64,000 nucleotides of DNA from Aurantimonas manganoxydans SI85-9A1. Its GTDB lineage: Bacteria > Pseudomonadota > Alphaproteobacteria > Rhizobiales > Rhizobiaceae. Below are positions 40,318-53,267 of this stretch, piece by piece. The stretch is taken from assembly GCF_000153465.1 (NCBI RefSeq), contig NZ_CH672387.1, forward strand, positions 3,714,628 to 3,778,627, read 5' to 3'. A program made the position numbers and the translations under genes. Position 1 is the first letter of the stretch. Every line of letters begins with the position of its first letter. The notes beneath the pieces were generated by a model, which saw only the letters and a program-made list of their open reading frames with translations, searched no databases and was not told the origin of the DNA.

Positions 40318-40334
40318 TCTGGAATCGTTCTAAA
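40318..40334 (-). promoter_or_regulatory. Candidate Irr box (iron control element) for nfuA
   Basis: Read on the minus strand, TTTAGAA-CGA-TTCCAGA matches the ICE consensus TTTAGAA-N3-TTCTAAA in 12 of 14 symmetric positions, with the upstream half perfect. It overlaps the expected promoter region of nfuA. Irr (a Fur-family protein) is the known regulator of such boxes in Hyphomicrobiales; irr itself is not in this window. Confidence 0.6.
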
Positions 40335-40417
40335 CTTATCTCAGAACGACGATCGGGGCAACATAAGGGGTCTGCCGCCGGGGCGACAGGGCCTGCCATG
40401 ACGGTCGGCCCCGCCCG

Positions 40418-40909
40418 TCAGCAGAGGCTTTGGATATCCTCGTCGGTGAGGGTCGCGGGGACGATGGTCACCGGGATCGGAAAGGCCGCTCCCTTGCCCG
40501 CCACGGCGGAAACCAGCGGACCCGGACCTTCATTGGCCTCGCCGGCCGCCAGCACCAGGATCGCGATCTCGCGGTCCGCCTCGATCAGGGCGTGGATCTG
40601 CTCGATGACAGTGCCCTCGCGCACGACGCCCTCGGGCTCGATTCCCACGGCCTCGCGCAGTTCGTCGGCCACCTTGCCGAGCCGCGCTTCGGCTTCCTCG
40701 TTGGCCTCGGCGCGCATGATCTTCTCGACGCCGAGCCAGTGCTGGAAGTCGCCGGGCTCGATGACATACAAGAGCACGGCGCCGCCGCCGCTCGCCTTGG
40801 CGCGCTGCGCCGCATAGGCCGCAGCGCGCATGCACTCCGGCGTGTCGTCGATAATGGCGAGGAACTTGCGTTTGCCGCCGGCGTCCCGACCGATGCGTTT
40901 CGATACCAT
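40418..40909 (-). CDS. Universal stress protein (UspA family)
   Basis: This 163-residue UspA-fold protein begins FLAIIDDTPECMRAAAYAAQRAK, has the second beta strand GGAVLLYVIEPGDF and ends with PVTIVPATLTD. The ATP-binding GxxGx9GS signature is degenerate here (LAAGEANEGPGPLVS), so it may not bind ATP as canonical members do. I chose the ATG at 40909; the longer frame to 40981 has no homology. It lies between trpS and nfuA on the same strand. Confidence 0.85.
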   Translation of the reverse strand: MVSKRIGRDAGGKRKFLAIIDDTPECMRAAAYAAQRAKASGGGAVLLYVIEPGDFQHWLGVEKIMRAEANEEAEARLGKVADELREAVGIEPEGVVREGTVIEQIHALIEADREIAILVLAAGEANEGPGPLVSAVAGKGAAFPIPVTIVPATLTDEDIQSLC

Positions 40910-40993
40910 GGCGGCAAGATGGCAGCGGCGGTGCCCCGCGACAAGGTGACGGGACGCACTGTCACCGCCTCCACGCCGCAAACCGCTGCAGAA

Positions 40994-42061
40994 TCAGTCC
41001 CGCAGCAGACCGATGATGTCCTTGACGTCGTTCATCGTCGCCGCGGCAATGGCGCCGGCGCGCTCGCCGCCATCCTTCAGAACCGCATCGATGTGATCGG
41101 GTGCCGCCAGCAGGCGCCGCATCTCGCCGCTGACCGGGGCGAGCTTTTCCACCGCCAGCTCGGCCATGGCCGGCTTGAACTCGGAGAATTGCCGGCCACC
41201 GAACTCGGCGAGGATCTCGGCCTTGGACCGTTCGGCGAGCGCGGCATAGATGCCGATCAGGTTGTCTGCCTCCGGCCGACCGGTCAGCCCGTCGACCTCG
41301 GACGGCAAGGCGTCCGGGTCGGTGCGCGCCTTGCGGATCTTGCGCGAGATCGCGTCGGCGTCGTCGGTCAGATTGATGCGCGACAGGTCCGATGGATCGG
41401 ATTTCGACATCTTCTTCGAGCCGTCCTTCAGGCTCATCACCCGGGTCGCCGGCCCCTCGATCAGCGGCTCGGTGATCGGGAAGTAGCCGTTCACCGTCTC
41501 GTCGCCCATCTGGATCGGCTGCCCCACCCCTGCGGCGGCGATCTTGTCCGAGAAGTCGTTGTTGAACTTGGCGGCGATGTCGCGAGTCAGCTCCAGATGC
41601 TGCTTCTGGTCGTCGCCGACGGGGACGTGGGTCGCCCGGTAGAGAAGGATGTCGGCGGCCATGAGGCTCGGATAGGCGAGCAGGCCCAGCGAGGCGTTCT
41701 CGCGGTCCTTGCCGGCCTTTTCCTTGAACTGCGTCATGCGGTTCATCCAGCCGATGCGCGCGACGCAGTTGAACACCCAGGCCAGTTCGGCATGGCCGGG
41801 AACGCGGCTCTGGTTGAAGACGATGTGCTGCTTCGGGTCGATGCCGGCAGCGAGGAAGGCGGCGGTGATCGACCGGGTCTGGCCGCGCAGGTCGTCATGG
41901 ACGAGCTGGACCGTGATCGAATGCAGGTCGACGACGCAGTAGATGCAGTCGTGGCTCTCCTGCAGGGCGACGAACTTGCGGATCGCGCCGAGATAATTGC
42001 CCAGATGCAGATTGCCCGTGGGCTGCACGCCGGAAAAGACGCGGGGGGTGATGTCGCTCAT
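40994..42061 (-). CDS. trpS: Tryptophanyl-tRNA synthetase
   Basis: The 355-residue class I synthetase has the HIGH-equivalent [16 protein letters not shown] and the KMSKS signature ([19 protein letters not shown]). It is full length for the bacterial enzyme. It follows murJ by 89 bases and precedes the usp gene in the conserved order. Confidence 0.96.
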   Translation of the reverse strand: MSDITPRVFSGVQPTGNLHLGNYLGAIRKFVALQESHDCIYCVVDLHSITVQLVHDDLRGQTRSITAAFLAAGIDPKQHIVFNQSRVPGHAELAWVFNCVARIGWMNRMTQFKEKAGKDRENASLGLLAYPSLMAADILLYRATHVPVGDDQKQHLELTRDIAAKFNNDFSDKIAAAGVGQPIQMGDETVNGYFPITEPLIEGPATRVMSLKDGSKKMSKSDPSDLSRINLTDDADAISRKIRKARTDPDALPSEVDGLTGRPEADNLIGIYAALAERSKAEILAEFGGRQFSEFKPAMAELAVEKLAPVSGEMRRLLAAPDHIDAVLKDGGERAGAIAAATMNDVKDIIGLLRD

Positions 42062-42150
42062 GGTCGGCGGCTCCGGAATTGGCAGCGCGGGCGGGAATTG
42101 CCGCGCGTTATGGCCGAGGGCACGGGCACGATCAAGCGCCCTGCCCCGGC

Positions 42151-43776
42151 TCAGGATGCAGCGGGTGGCGGCGGCGGTCGCTTGCGCTTCAGGACGGCGA
42201 GGAACAGCCTGCGGTCGGCCGCGCCGGTGGCCAGCGCCAGAGCGAAATAGATTGCCATGGCGGAGGCAACGAGAATGCCGATCGCCAGGATCTGCGTCGT
42301 CAGCGCGCTAGACGGCTGCAGCCAGTCGCGAAACTCGATCATCTCGACGATCAGGACCCCGCCCATCAGGAGCGAGCAGACGAGCACCAGCGCGGTCCGC
42401 TTCAACAATTCGCGGTCGATCTGCCACTGGCCCTTGCGGTAGAGGCCGGCAAACAGCAGCCCGGCATTCAGCCAGCCGGCCAGTGTCGTCGCCAGGGCGA
42501 TGCCCCGCTCGGCGATCAGCCAGAACAGGATCAGCGACAGGACGATGTTCGCTCCGGCGGAGGCGAGCGTCGCCTTCATCGGCGTCTTGGTGTCCTCGCG
42601 GGCGAAATAGCCGGGCGAAAACACCTTGATCATCACGAAGGCCGGCAGCCCCAGAGCGTAGAGGCCGAGGACCGAGGCGACGACGGGCGTCACCGACGGA
42701 TCGAAGGCGCCGCGCTCGTAGATCACCCGGATGATCGGCTCTGGAATGATGAACAGGGCGACCGCGGCGGGCAGCGTCAGGAACAGGGCGAATTCCAGGC
42801 TGCGGTTCTGGGTGTGCTGCGCCTCGCGCAGATGGCCCGCCTTCAGGGCGCGGGCGAGTTCGGGCAGGAGCACGACGCCGATCGCCACGCCGATCATGCC
42901 GAGCGGCAGCTGATAGGGCCGGTCGGCATATTGCAGGATCGACACTGCCCCCGGCTTGAAGGAGGCGATGGCCTGGCCGACGAAAAGGTTGATCTGGGTG
43001 ATGCCGCCGATCAGGGCGGCAGGCCCCGCAAGTACCAGCAACCGCTTCAGGCCCTTGGTCCAGCGCGGGCGTTTGAGCGCGACGCCGAAGCCGGCCATGC
43101 GCATGGCGACCACCACCATGGCAAGCTGCGCCAGCCCGGCGATCATCACGCCCCAGCTCATCAGGAAGCCGATGGTCGGCTTGTCGGCCTCGGTCCACAG
43201 GCACCAGGACAGGACGCCGATCAGGATGAAGTTCAGCAGCGTGGGCGCCGCGGCCGCGACGAAGAAGCGGCGGAAAGCGTTGAGGATGCCGCAAACCATC
43301 GCCATCAGCGACATGCAGGCAAGATACGGGAACATGATGCGCGAGAAGGTGACGGTGATGTCGTAGCGCGCGGCGCAGGAGATCACGTCACCGCCCGCCG
43401 ACGGGTCGTCGACGCATACGGCAAGGCCGGGCGCGATGATCGTCTTAACCAGCACCGGCATGAACACCAGCGCCAGCACCGTCAGGACGACGAGCGCGGT
43501 GAACAGCGTCGAGAAGATCTCGTTGGCGAAACGCCGGGCGCCCTCCTCACCCTCCTCTTCCAGCGAGCGGGAGAACAGCGGAATAAAGGCGGCGTTGAAC
43601 GCGCCTTCGGCAAAGAGCCGCCGGAACAGGTTCGGAAAGCGGAACGCCAGGTTGAAGGCATCGGCCACCGGTCCGACGCCCAGCGCCGAGGCCATCATCA
43701 TTTCGCGGCCGAAGCCGAAGATGCGGGAGACCAGCGTCGCCCCCCCGACGGTAGCGAACTTGGACAGAAGGCTCAT
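42151..43776 (-). CDS. murJ: Lipid II flippase MurJ
   Basis: MurJ moves lipid II across the inner membrane for peptidoglycan synthesis. The 541-residue protein shows about 14 hydrophobic segments with the MurJ family starts [43 protein letters not shown] (with key Arg residues) and [20 protein letters not shown]. It overlaps the glnD stop region by four bases, forming a glnD-murJ-trpS unit. Confidence 0.94.
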   Translation of the reverse strand: MSLLSKFATVGGATLVSRIFGFGREMMMASALGVGPVADAFNLAFRFPNLFRRLFAEGAFNAAFIPLFSRSLEEEGEEGARRFANEIFSTLFTALVVLTVLALVFMPVLVKTIIAPGLAVCVDDPSAGGDVISCAARYDITVTFSRIMFPYLACMSLMAMVCGILNAFRRFFVAAAAPTLLNFILIGVLSWCLWTEADKPTIGFLMSWGVMIAGLAQLAMVVVAMRMAGFGVALKRPRWTKGLKRLLVLAGPAALIGGITQINLFVGQAIASFKPGAVSILQYADRPYQLPLGMIGVAIGVVLLPELARALKAGHLREAQHTQNRSLEFALFLTLPAAVALFIIPEPIIRVIYERGAFDPSVTPVVASVLGLYALGLPAFVMIKVFSPGYFAREDTKTPMKATLASAGANIVLSLILFWLIAERGIALATTLAGWLNAGLLFAGLYRKGQWQIDRELLKRTALVLVCSLLMGGVLIVEMIEFRDWLQPSSALTTQILAIGILVASAMAIYFALALATGAADRRLFLAVLKRKRPPPPPAAS

Positions 43777-46637
43777 CGATGGGGAATGCCGAATGCGCGC
43801 TGCGAGGACATGACGACCGGTGAGGACATCTCGCCCTCCGGGCTTTCGAAGACGCGCTTCAGCCGGACCTCGATCCGCTCGATGCGGGTCTCGCTGGTGA
43901 TCTTCGTGCCGATCAGGTCGGTGACGTAGAAGACGTCGACGACCTTCTCGCCATAGGTAGAGATGTGGGCCGAGCGGATGTCGAGATTGAGGTCCGAGAT
44001 CGCGCCGGTGACGTCCGACAAGAGACCGGGCCGGTCGAGCCCCTCCACCTCGATGACGGTCAGCTGGTTCGACAGGGTGTTGTCGACGCTGACCCGCGGC
44101 TTGACGGCAAACAGCTCGGTACTGCGGGGCGGCCGGCGATTGGCCAGGAGGCTGGCCGGCATCTCGCGGCCCTGCAGCAGCTTGCCGATATTGGCGCAGA
44201 TGCGCTCGGCGCGGCGAATCTCGTCCTCGTCGGATTCGAACTCGCGGTTGAGCAGCATCACGTCCAGCGCCCTGCCGTCCGACATGGTGAAGATCTGCGC
44301 GTCGGCGATGTTGGCGCCGGTACCGGCGCAGGCTCCGGCGATCAGCGACAGAAGCCGCGGATGGTCGGGCGCCAGCACCATGATCTCCGTCACTTCGCGG
44401 AAGCGGTCGGTGCGCGTCTGCGTCGCCAGGGCGCCGGCATCGCGCGATTCGCGGATGAACTCGGCATGGCGAAGCTGGTCATCCAGCGGCGCGGTTAGGA
44501 AATAGTTCGGATAATGGAGGTCGAGATAGCCGGTGCGCTCGGCTTCCGGCCATGCCCCCAGCCGCTCGGCGAGACGCTCGCGCGCCTGCCCGATCCGCTC
44601 GCTGCGCGAGCTCTGGGTGAAGCCGCCGGTCAGGGTCGGCTCGGTCTCCATGTAGAGGGTCCGGATGAGCTGGCCCTTCCAGCCGTTCCAGACGCCGGGA
44701 CCGACCGCGCGGATGTCGCAGACGGTGAGGATCGTCAGGAGCTTCAGGCGATCGAGCGTGCGCACGCGTTCGGCGAAGTCGAGAATGGTCTTGCGGTCAG
44801 TCAGATCGCGCTGCTGCGCCGTCATCGACATGACGAGATGGTCCTCGACCAGCCATGCGACGAGATCGGTCTCGCGCTCGTCGAGGCCGAAGCGCGGGCA
44901 CAGTTCGCGGGCGATCTCGGCCCCGGCGATGGAATGATCCACCGGCCGCCCCTTGGCGATGTCGTGCAGGAGCAGCGCCAGGTAAAGCGGCACCCGGTCC
45001 TTCTGGAGCGGCATGAAGCCGCTCGACAGCGGCACCTCCTCGACCAGTTCGCCGTGCTCGATGCGCGACAGGGTCGAGATCGACCGCAGCAGGTGCTCGT
45101 CCACCGTGTAGTGGTGGTACATGTTGAACTGCATCATCGCGACGATCCGGCCGAAATCGGGGATGAAGCGACCAAGAACGCCGGCCTCGTTCATCCGCCG
45201 CAGATGCAGCTCGGGATCCTTGCGATCGGTCAGAACGTCGATGAAGAGGCTGTTGGCCTCCGGATTGTCCCGCAATTCGGCATCGACCAGGCGCAGGGAC
45301 CGGCGGATCAGCTTCAGCGCGTCGGGGTGGTATTCCAGCTCGTGCAGTGCAGCGAGGCGGAAGATGCGGATCAGATTGACCGGATCGTCGCGGAAGACGG
45401 TCGCACGGCTGACATTGATGCGGTTGTTGTCGATGTGGAAATCGAGCGTGCCGGGGATCTTCTTGGCCCGGGCGCGCAGGGTGCGCACGAAGCCGCGGAT
45501 GCCGGGGGCGTCCTTGGCATGCTGCTCTTCCAGCGCCGCGCAGAAGATGCGCGTGAGATCGCCGACGTCCTTGGCGATCAGGAAGTAGTGCTTCATGAAG
45601 CGCTCGACGTCCTTCAAGCCCGGATGGGCATTGTAGCCGAGCCGCTTGGCGATCTCCGGCTGCAGGTCGAAGGATAAGCGCTCCTCGGCCTTGCCGGTGG
45701 CGAAATGCATGTGGCAGCGCACGGCCCACAGGAAATCCTCGGCCTTGGCGAAGAGCTTGGCTTCGCGCCTGGAGAACACGCCGGCCTCGACCAGCGCCTC
45801 GGTCGTGTTCACGCGGTAATGGTACTTGGCGATCCAGAACAGGGTGTTGAGGTCGCGCAGGCCGCCCTTGCCTTCCTTGATATTGGGCTCGACGAGATAG
45901 CGCGTGTTGCCGGTCTTGGCGTGGCGCGCGGACCGCTCCTCGAGCTTGGCGGCGATGAAGGCCTCGCTCGTCCCGGCCACCACCTCGGCCTCAAAGCGTG
46001 TGTCGAGTTCGGCCAGAAGCTCTTCGTCGCCGGCGATGAGCCAGCGTTCGAGAATCGCGGTGCGGATGGTGAAGTCGGCGCGCGCCAGCTTGATGCATTC
46101 GTCGACGGTGCGGGATGCGTGACCGACCTTGAAGCCCAGATCCCACAGGAGATACAGGAGATATTCCACCACCTGCTCGCCGAGCGCCGACTGCTTGTAG
46201 GGGAGGAGAAACAGGAGATCGATGTCGGATCCCGGCGCCAGCGTGCCACGGCCATAGCCGCCGACGGCCAGGACCGTCATCCGCTCGCCGGCCGACAGGT
46301 TGGCGGCATTGAAGACGAAGCGCAGGGCGTAGTCGTGGATCGCGTGGATCACCGCGTCCTGCAGCCGGGCGAGACGGCGCGCACACAGGCTGCCACTGCC
46401 ATCTTCGAACAGCATTTCCTCGATGGTGGCGCGGCCGTCGCGGATCACGTCCCGCACCAGCGCCAGGACCTCGCTGCGCGCCGTGTTCGACGCCCCGCCG
46501 GCGCTGTCTGCCTCGGCGATCGCGGCCAGCCTGCTGCGCAGGCCATCCACGTCGATGATGCCGACAAGGCTTTCCCCATTGGGCAGGGAAGCGGGGCTCG
46601 ACAAGGCGGCGGAGGCCTCCAGCATCGTCATCGGCAA
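43773..46637 (-). CDS. glnD: PII uridylyltransferase / uridylyl-removing enzyme GlnD
   Basis: GlnD adds and removes UMP on PII proteins in response to glutamine, the primary nitrogen sensor. The 954-residue protein has an N-terminal nucleotidyltransferase domain with GGYGRGTLAPGSDIDLLFL, a central HD domain (LLHDIAKGRPVDHSIAG) for removal, and two C-terminal ACT domains (MVLAPDHPRLLSLIAGACAGTG and EVEGLDRPGLLSDVTGAISD) for glutamine binding. The N-terminal extension of about 60 residues is typical for alphaproteobacteria. Confidence 0.96.
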   Translation of the reverse strand: MPMTMLEASAALSSPASLPNGESLVGIIDVDGLRSRLAAIAEADSAGGASNTARSEVLALVRDVIRDGRATIEEMLFEDGSGSLCARRLARLQDAVIHAIHDYALRFVFNAANLSAGERMTVLAVGGYGRGTLAPGSDIDLLFLLPYKQSALGEQVVEYLLYLLWDLGFKVGHASRTVDECIKLARADFTIRTAILERWLIAGDEELLAELDTRFEAEVVAGTSEAFIAAKLEERSARHAKTGNTRYLVEPNIKEGKGGLRDLNTLFWIAKYHYRVNTTEALVEAGVFSRREAKLFAKAEDFLWAVRCHMHFATGKAEERLSFDLQPEIAKRLGYNAHPGLKDVERFMKHYFLIAKDVGDLTRIFCAALEEQHAKDAPGIRGFVRTLRARAKKIPGTLDFHIDNNRINVSRATVFRDDPVNLIRIFRLAALHELEYHPDALKLIRRSLRLVDAELRDNPEANSLFIDVLTDRKDPELHLRRMNEAGVLGRFIPDFGRIVAMMQFNMYHHYTVDEHLLRSISTLSRIEHGELVEEVPLSSGFMPLQKDRVPLYLALLLHDIAKGRPVDHSIAGAEIARELCPRFGLDERETDLVAWLVEDHLVMSMTAQQRDLTDRKTILDFAERVRTLDRLKLLTILTVCDIRAVGPGVWNGWKGQLIRTLYMETEPTLTGGFTQSSRSERIGQARERLAERLGAWPEAERTGYLDLHYPNYFLTAPLDDQLRHAEFIRESRDAGALATQTRTDRFREVTEIMVLAPDHPRLLSLIAGACAGTGANIADAQIFTMSDGRALDVMLLNREFESDEDEIRRAERICANIGKLLQGREMPASLLANRRPPRSTELFAVKPRVSVDNTLSNQLTVIEVEGLDRPGLLSDVTGAISDLNLDIRSAHISTYGEKVVDVFYVTDLIGTKITSETRIERIEVRLKRVFESPEGEMSSPVVMSSQRAFGIPHR

Positions 46638-46748
46638 TCCTGATCGATCGAATTCGCGTTCGGCGGCAGGCTATATCCCATTCGCCAGCGCGAAGCGAGA
46701 AAGCCGGCAGATCATCCCGTCCGGGAAGTGCCCGCCGGGCCAGACGCA

Positions 46749-46777
46749 CAAAAATGGGCCGCCCCGCGGGACGACCC
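46749..46777 (-). terminator. Intrinsic terminator of the 46.8-kb small exported-protein gene
   Basis: On the minus strand GGGTCGTCCCGC followed by GGGGCGGCCC and ATTTTTG forms a GC-rich stem with a U-run, about 40 bases after the stop at 46819. Its stem is nearly identical to the terminator at 47331-47360. Confidence 0.85.
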
Positions 46778-46818
46778 TTGATCGGCGGAAGGTGAATTCC
46801 GCCCCGTGCAATGCCGGA

Positions 46819-47115
46819 TTAGCGCTGCGTGGCGCCACGCTCGGCTTCGTTTGCCTCGGTGCGATAGAAGTCGCTGCCCGGAACAACCGAGGTCTCGTTG
46901 GTCGCGGCGGTCGTGTTGCCCTGGGCATAGCCATAGGCACGCGCGTCGGTCTGCGTGGTGGCAGCGGCGACGCCGCCGTCAGCGGTGACCTGGCGCTGGG
47001 CTTCCTCGTTGCGGGTCTCGTAGAATTCCGAACCCGGGATGATCGACTGTGCGACAGCCGGAGCGGCGATCGAAAGACCGATGACTGCTGCCGAAATGGC
47101 GATGACATTCTTCAT
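46819..47115 (-). CDS. Small exported protein with PGS(E/D)FY repeats
   Basis: This 98-residue protein has a signal peptide (residues 1-22, ending AVA-Q) and a mature part with two copies of a 17-residue motif: IIPGSEFYETRNEEAQR (25-41) and VVPGSDFYRTEANEAER (77-93), joined by a Gly/Thr/Ala-rich linker. There is no Cys or known domain. It is followed by an intrinsic terminator, and a paralogue with related repeats lies directly upstream (47396-47815). I start at Met at 47115, at the signal peptide. Function unknown; periplasmic or secreted. Confidence 0.75.
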   Translation of the reverse strand: MKNVIAISAAVIGLSIAAPAVAQSIIPGSEFYETRNEEAQRQVTADGGVAAATTQTDARAYGYAQGNTTAATNETSVVPGSDFYRTEANEAERGATQR

Positions 47116-47330
47116 TGTATTACCGTTCACTTGGATGGTTTCAATTCTCTGCGTCGCCGGATACATGAAATATTCCGTGGCGCCGATTGATCCCGATGTA
47201 AGCACTGTATCGCTCGACGAAAGTGCCGGATTGTGAACAGTCCGTGGTCGAAAATCATGCCCGCGGAAATGGAACCCGATCGTTTTCACGCTGGTGTGAA
47301 CGACCGTCTTGGCGGGCACGCAGAACGCAG

Positions 47331-47360
47331 AAAAGGGCCGCCCCTTTCGGGACGACCCTT
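47331..47360 (-). terminator. Intrinsic terminator of the 47.4-kb small exported-protein gene
   Basis: On the minus strand AAGGGTCGTCCC, a GAAA loop, then GGGGCGGCCCTTTTC make a strong hairpin and U-run 36 bases after the stop. The stem matches the terminator of the downstream paralogue almost base for base. Confidence 0.88.
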
Positions 47361-47395
47361 CCGATGTGCTGCCCGCAAGATGCGGGCGAAGCAGA

Positions 47396-47815
47396 TTACT
47401 TGACGACGTTAGTGTTCGAGCCGTCCTGCAGGGCTTCGCCCTTCTGGGTTTCGGCAGCCTTCTCCGGCGAGAAGGTCGCGCCCGAACCCGGCACGATCAC
47501 GTCATCGCCATTCTCCGGCGTCGTGGACGAGGTCGTCATGCCGTTGTCCTCGGCCACATCGTTGCGCTCCTGCGCTTCGACCGTCTCGGCCTGCGTCTCG
47601 CTCCCCGGGACGATGGTCGCCTGGGTGTCGCTGGCTGCCGGCGCCATGCCTGTCGTGCCGTCGCTCTCGGCGACGTCGTTGCGCTCGGCGGCGTTGTTCT
47701 GCTCGATCACGGTTTCCGAACCAGGGATCTTCGGCGTGGCGTCCTGCGCCAGCGCACCAAAGCTGAACACCGAGGTACCAAGAAGGGCGGCGGTAAAGAT
47801 AGCAGTCGTCTTCAT
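47396..47815 (-). CDS. Small exported protein with PGSE/ERNDVAE repeats
   Basis: This 139-residue protein has a signal peptide (residues 1-23, ending ALA-Q) and three related acidic repeats: KIPGSETVIEQNNAAERNDVAE (29-50, by position), a second copy at 68-91 with IVPGSET and ERNDVAEDNG, and a shorter one at 107-124 starting VIVPGS. It shares the (hydrophobic)-P-G-S-(E/D) core with its neighbour at 46819, suggesting tandem duplication. An EcfG-type promoter lies about 75 bases upstream. Function unknown. Met at 47815 is chosen at the signal peptide. Confidence 0.75.
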   Translation of the reverse strand: MKTTAIFTAALLGTSVFSFGALAQDATPKIPGSETVIEQNNAAERNDVAESDGTTGMAPAASDTQATIVPGSETQAETVEAQERNDVAEDNGMTTSSTTPENGDDVIVPGSGATFSPEKAAETQKGEALQDGSNTNVVK

Positions 47816-47890
47816 AAGAAATGCCTTTCGAATGAGTATCGGTGTGAACACATCCGACGATGGCGTCGGTAAATTCACGATCGGCACAAC

Positions 47891-47915
47891 AACGGCGCGC
47901 ATCCCTGCCGGTTCC
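47891..47915 (-). promoter_or_regulatory. EcfG-type general-stress promoter
   Basis: On the minus strand GGAAC (47915-47911) is separated by exactly 16 bases from CGTT (47894-47891), a full match to the alphaproteobacterial EcfG promoter GGAAC-N16/17-CGTT. Transcription would start about 70 bases before the ATG at 47815. Confidence 0.65.
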
Positions 47916-48109
47916 ATATAAATCGACCGACCCGCCCGGGCCCGGATCACGAAGATGAGATCAGGCTGTCATGAGCGACGGGTGGGTACAGCGGGCCGAA
48001 CGCCCGCTGGGTCAGGGCGCACGGGGCCTCACGCAGCTTTCCGCCCGGAGGCACCGAAGCCGTCTGAGCCACCCCACCCATGCGTCAATCTGTCATGCAA
48101 CGGGCGAAC

Positions 48110-50809
48110 TCAGCCTTGCGGCTTCGCCAATCCCTTCAGCCGGTAGAGCTCTTCCAGCGCCTCGCGGGGCGACAGGCTGTCCGGGTCGACCTCGGCCAAG
48201 GCGTCACGCAGGGCCGTATCAGCCGGCCGCTCCGGTGCCTCGCTCCGGCGCACGACCGCCGAGAACAGCGGCAAGTCGTCCACGAAGGCACTGCGCTTCT
48301 CGCCCTGCTCACCGCGCTCCAACTGGATCAGTACCTGCCGTGCCCGCTCCACCGCCTGCGTTGGCAGACCGGCAAGCTTGGCTACCTGGATGCCGTAGGA
48401 GCGGTCTGCCACGCCGGGCTTCACCTCGTGCAGGAAGATGACCTCCCCTTCCCACTCCTTCACCCGCATGGTGGCATTCTTCATCCTGCCAAGCCGGGCC
48501 GCCAGGGCCGTCATCTCGTGGAAATGGGTGGCGAAGAGGGCCCGGCAGCGATTGACCTCATGCAGGTGCTCGACGGCGGCGAAGGCAATGGACAGGCCGT
48601 CATAGGTCGCCGTCCCCCGGCCGATCTCGTCGAGGATGACCAGTGCCCGTTCGCCGGATTGGTTGAGGATCGCCGCGGTCTCGACCATTTCGACCATGAA
48701 GGTCGAGCGCCCTTCGGCGAGGTCGTCGGAGGCCCCCACCCGGCTGAACAGCCGGTCGACGATCCCGATATGGGCCCGGGTTGCCGGCACGTAGGAACCG
48801 ATCTGGGCAAGAACGGCAACGAGGGCGTTCTGGCGCAGGAAGGTCGACTTGCCGCCCATGTTCGGCCCGGTCAGCAGCCAGATCGCGCCGGCGTCGGCAT
48901 CGTCGGGCGGCGACAGATCGCAGTCATTGGCGACGAACGGGTCGCCGCTTCCCGCCTTCAGCGCAGCCTCGACCACCGGATGCCGGCCGCATTCAACGTG
49001 AAACGCCAGGCTGTCGTCCACGAGCGGCGCGGTCCAGTCTTCGGCGACCGCAAGCTCAGCCAGAGCCGCGGAGACGTCGAGCACGGCCAGCGCCTCGGCG
49101 CCGCGCTGGATCGCATCGGCGCAGCCGACGACAGTGTCGGCGAGGCGGTCGAAGGTCGCCAGTTCGATACGCAGCGCCTCGGAGGCTGCGCCCGCGATCC
49201 GGCTTTCGAGTTCCGACAACTCGGTCGTGGTGAAGCGCATGGCGGAGGCCATGGTCTGACGGTGGATGAAGCGGGCGACGCCCTCGCCTTCGGTGAGGGC
49301 CTTCGCCTGTCCGTCACTGACTTCGACGAAATAGCCGAGCACGTTGTTGTGCTTGATCCGCAGATTGCGAACCCCGGTCTCGGCGGCGTAGCGCCCCTGC
49401 AGTTCGGCGATCACCCGGCGGGAATTCTCGCGCAGGGCGCGGGCCTCGTCGAGTTCTGCGATGGCGCCCTCGCGCACGAAACCGCCGTCGCGCTTGGAGA
49501 GCGGCATGTCGTCGGCCAGCGTCGCGGCCAGCGGTTCCAGGCAGTGGCGCGGCAGCGCCGCCAGCGCGGCGGCGGCGCGGGCAAGCTCGGCCGGCAAATC
49601 GCCGTCGAGGCTGGCGGCGATCGCCAGTCCGGCCTGCAGCCCGTCGCGGATCGCCGCGAGGTCGCGCGGACCGCCGCGGCCCAGCGACAGCCGCGACAGC
49701 GCCCGCTCCGTGTCCGGCAGTCCCCCCAATGTCGCGCGCAGGCGCTGGCGGGCGGTCATGTCGGCGATGAAATGCGCCACCGAGGCCTGGCGCTCGCGGA
49801 TCGCCGCCGGATCGGTCAGCGGCCCGGCCAGGCGCCCGGCGAGAAGCCGCCCGCCGGCGCCGGTGACGGTCCGGTCGATGGTGGCGAGAAGACTGCCCTG
49901 CCGCTTGCCGGAAATGGTGCGGGTGAGTTCCAGCGAGGCGCGGGTCGCCGGATCGATCTGCATGAGCGAGCCCGGCGCGATGCGTTCGGGCCGCTGCAGG
50001 GCGGGACGTGCCGCCAGCTGGGTCTTGCCGAGATAGGCGATCAGCGCCGCGCCGGCGGCCAGCTCGACCCGCGTGAATCCGCCGAAGCCTTCCAGCGTCG
50101 CCACGCCGAAGAACCGGCACAGCCGCTCCTCGGCCGTGGCGCCGTCGAACAGCGCCTGGGGCTCGGGGCGGGCCGTGCGGCCGAAGCGGCGCAGCAGCGG
50201 CTGCACGGCCTCGTCGTGGAACACGGGATCGGCGACGACCAGTTCGCTCGGCTCGATGGCGGCGATGTCCGTGGACAGCCGCGCCATGTCGGTCTCGGCC
50301 AGGCGAAAACTGCCGGTGGAGAGATCCGTCCAGGCCAGAGCGAAGGTCGCGCCGGGTCCGGAGCCACCGAGCCGCGCCAGCGCCATCAGGTAATTGGGCC
50401 GGCCGGGCTCGAGCAGAGTTTCCTCGGTGATCGTGCCGGGGGTGACCAGCCGCACCACGTCGCGCCGGACGACGGACTTTGCGCCGCGCTTGCGGGCCTC
50501 GGCCGGGTCCTCGACCTGTTCGCAGACGGCGACACGGTGGCCGAGGGCGATCAGCTTGTGGAGGTAGTCGTCGGCCGAGACCACCGGGACGCCGGCCATC
50601 GGGATGTCGTCGCCCAGATGCTTGCCGCGCTTGGTCAGCGTGATGCCGAGGGCGCGCGACGCCTCGACGGCGTCGTCGAAGAACAGCTCGTAGAAATCGC
50701 CCATCCGGTAGAACAGGAGACAGTCGGGATTGGCCGACTTGATCTCGATGTACTGCGCCATCATCGGCGTCGGAGGCGGGGTCGCCGCGGCGTCCGTTTG
50801 CGCTGTCAT
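48110..50809 (-). CDS. mutS: DNA mismatch repair protein MutS
   Basis: MutS recognises mispairs and starts repair. The 899-residue protein has the mismatch-binding N-terminal domain ([28 protein letters not shown] with the Phe-x-Glu-type motif), core and clamp domains, and the ATPase with Walker [10 protein letters not shown], signature and [12 protein letters not shown] Walker B. The start is the ATG at 50809; the frame runs on to 50977 into the divergent maeB start, which is a shadow. The last 30 residues carry the C-terminal dimerisation segment [17 protein letters not shown]. Confidence 0.96.
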   Translation of the reverse strand: MTAQTDAAATPPPTPMMAQYIEIKSANPDCLLFYRMGDFYELFFDDAVEASRALGITLTKRGKHLGDDIPMAGVPVVSADDYLHKLIALGHRVAVCEQVEDPAEARKRGAKSVVRRDVVRLVTPGTITEETLLEPGRPNYLMALARLGGSGPGATFALAWTDLSTGSFRLAETDMARLSTDIAAIEPSELVVADPVFHDEAVQPLLRRFGRTARPEPQALFDGATAEERLCRFFGVATLEGFGGFTRVELAAGAALIAYLGKTQLAARPALQRPERIAPGSLMQIDPATRASLELTRTISGKRQGSLLATIDRTVTGAGGRLLAGRLAGPLTDPAAIRERQASVAHFIADMTARQRLRATLGGLPDTERALSRLSLGRGGPRDLAAIRDGLQAGLAIAASLDGDLPAELARAAAALAALPRHCLEPLAATLADDMPLSKRDGGFVREGAIAELDEARALRENSRRVIAELQGRYAAETGVRNLRIKHNNVLGYFVEVSDGQAKALTEGEGVARFIHRQTMASAMRFTTTELSELESRIAGAASEALRIELATFDRLADTVVGCADAIQRGAEALAVLDVSAALAELAVAEDWTAPLVDDSLAFHVECGRHPVVEAALKAGSGDPFVANDCDLSPPDDADAGAIWLLTGPNMGGKSTFLRQNALVAVLAQIGSYVPATRAHIGIVDRLFSRVGASDDLAEGRSTFMVEMVETAAILNQSGERALVILDEIGRGTATYDGLSIAFAAVEHLHEVNRCRALFATHFHEMTALAARLGRMKNATMRVKEWEGEVIFLHEVKPGVADRSYGIQVAKLAGLPTQAVERARQVLIQLERGEQGEKRSAFVDDLPLFSAVVRRSEAPERPADTALRDALAEVDPDSLSPREALEELYRLKGLAKPQG

Positions 50810-50975
50810 CGCTTCGATCGTTCTCTTGCGTCCTTGTCGTCCGGTCGGTGGCAGAGCGGCCGTCTGGGGCGTGGGAACACGTCCCGCGCCGGCCGCCAAG
50901 CTTCCCTTGGCATAGCTTTGCGGGTATCGCGATGGAAGAGGAGACACCAACAATCCCAAAGGGAGGGGCACCAGC

Positions 50976-53255
<2,280 letters not shown>

Positions 53256-53267
53256 TCGACACAACGG

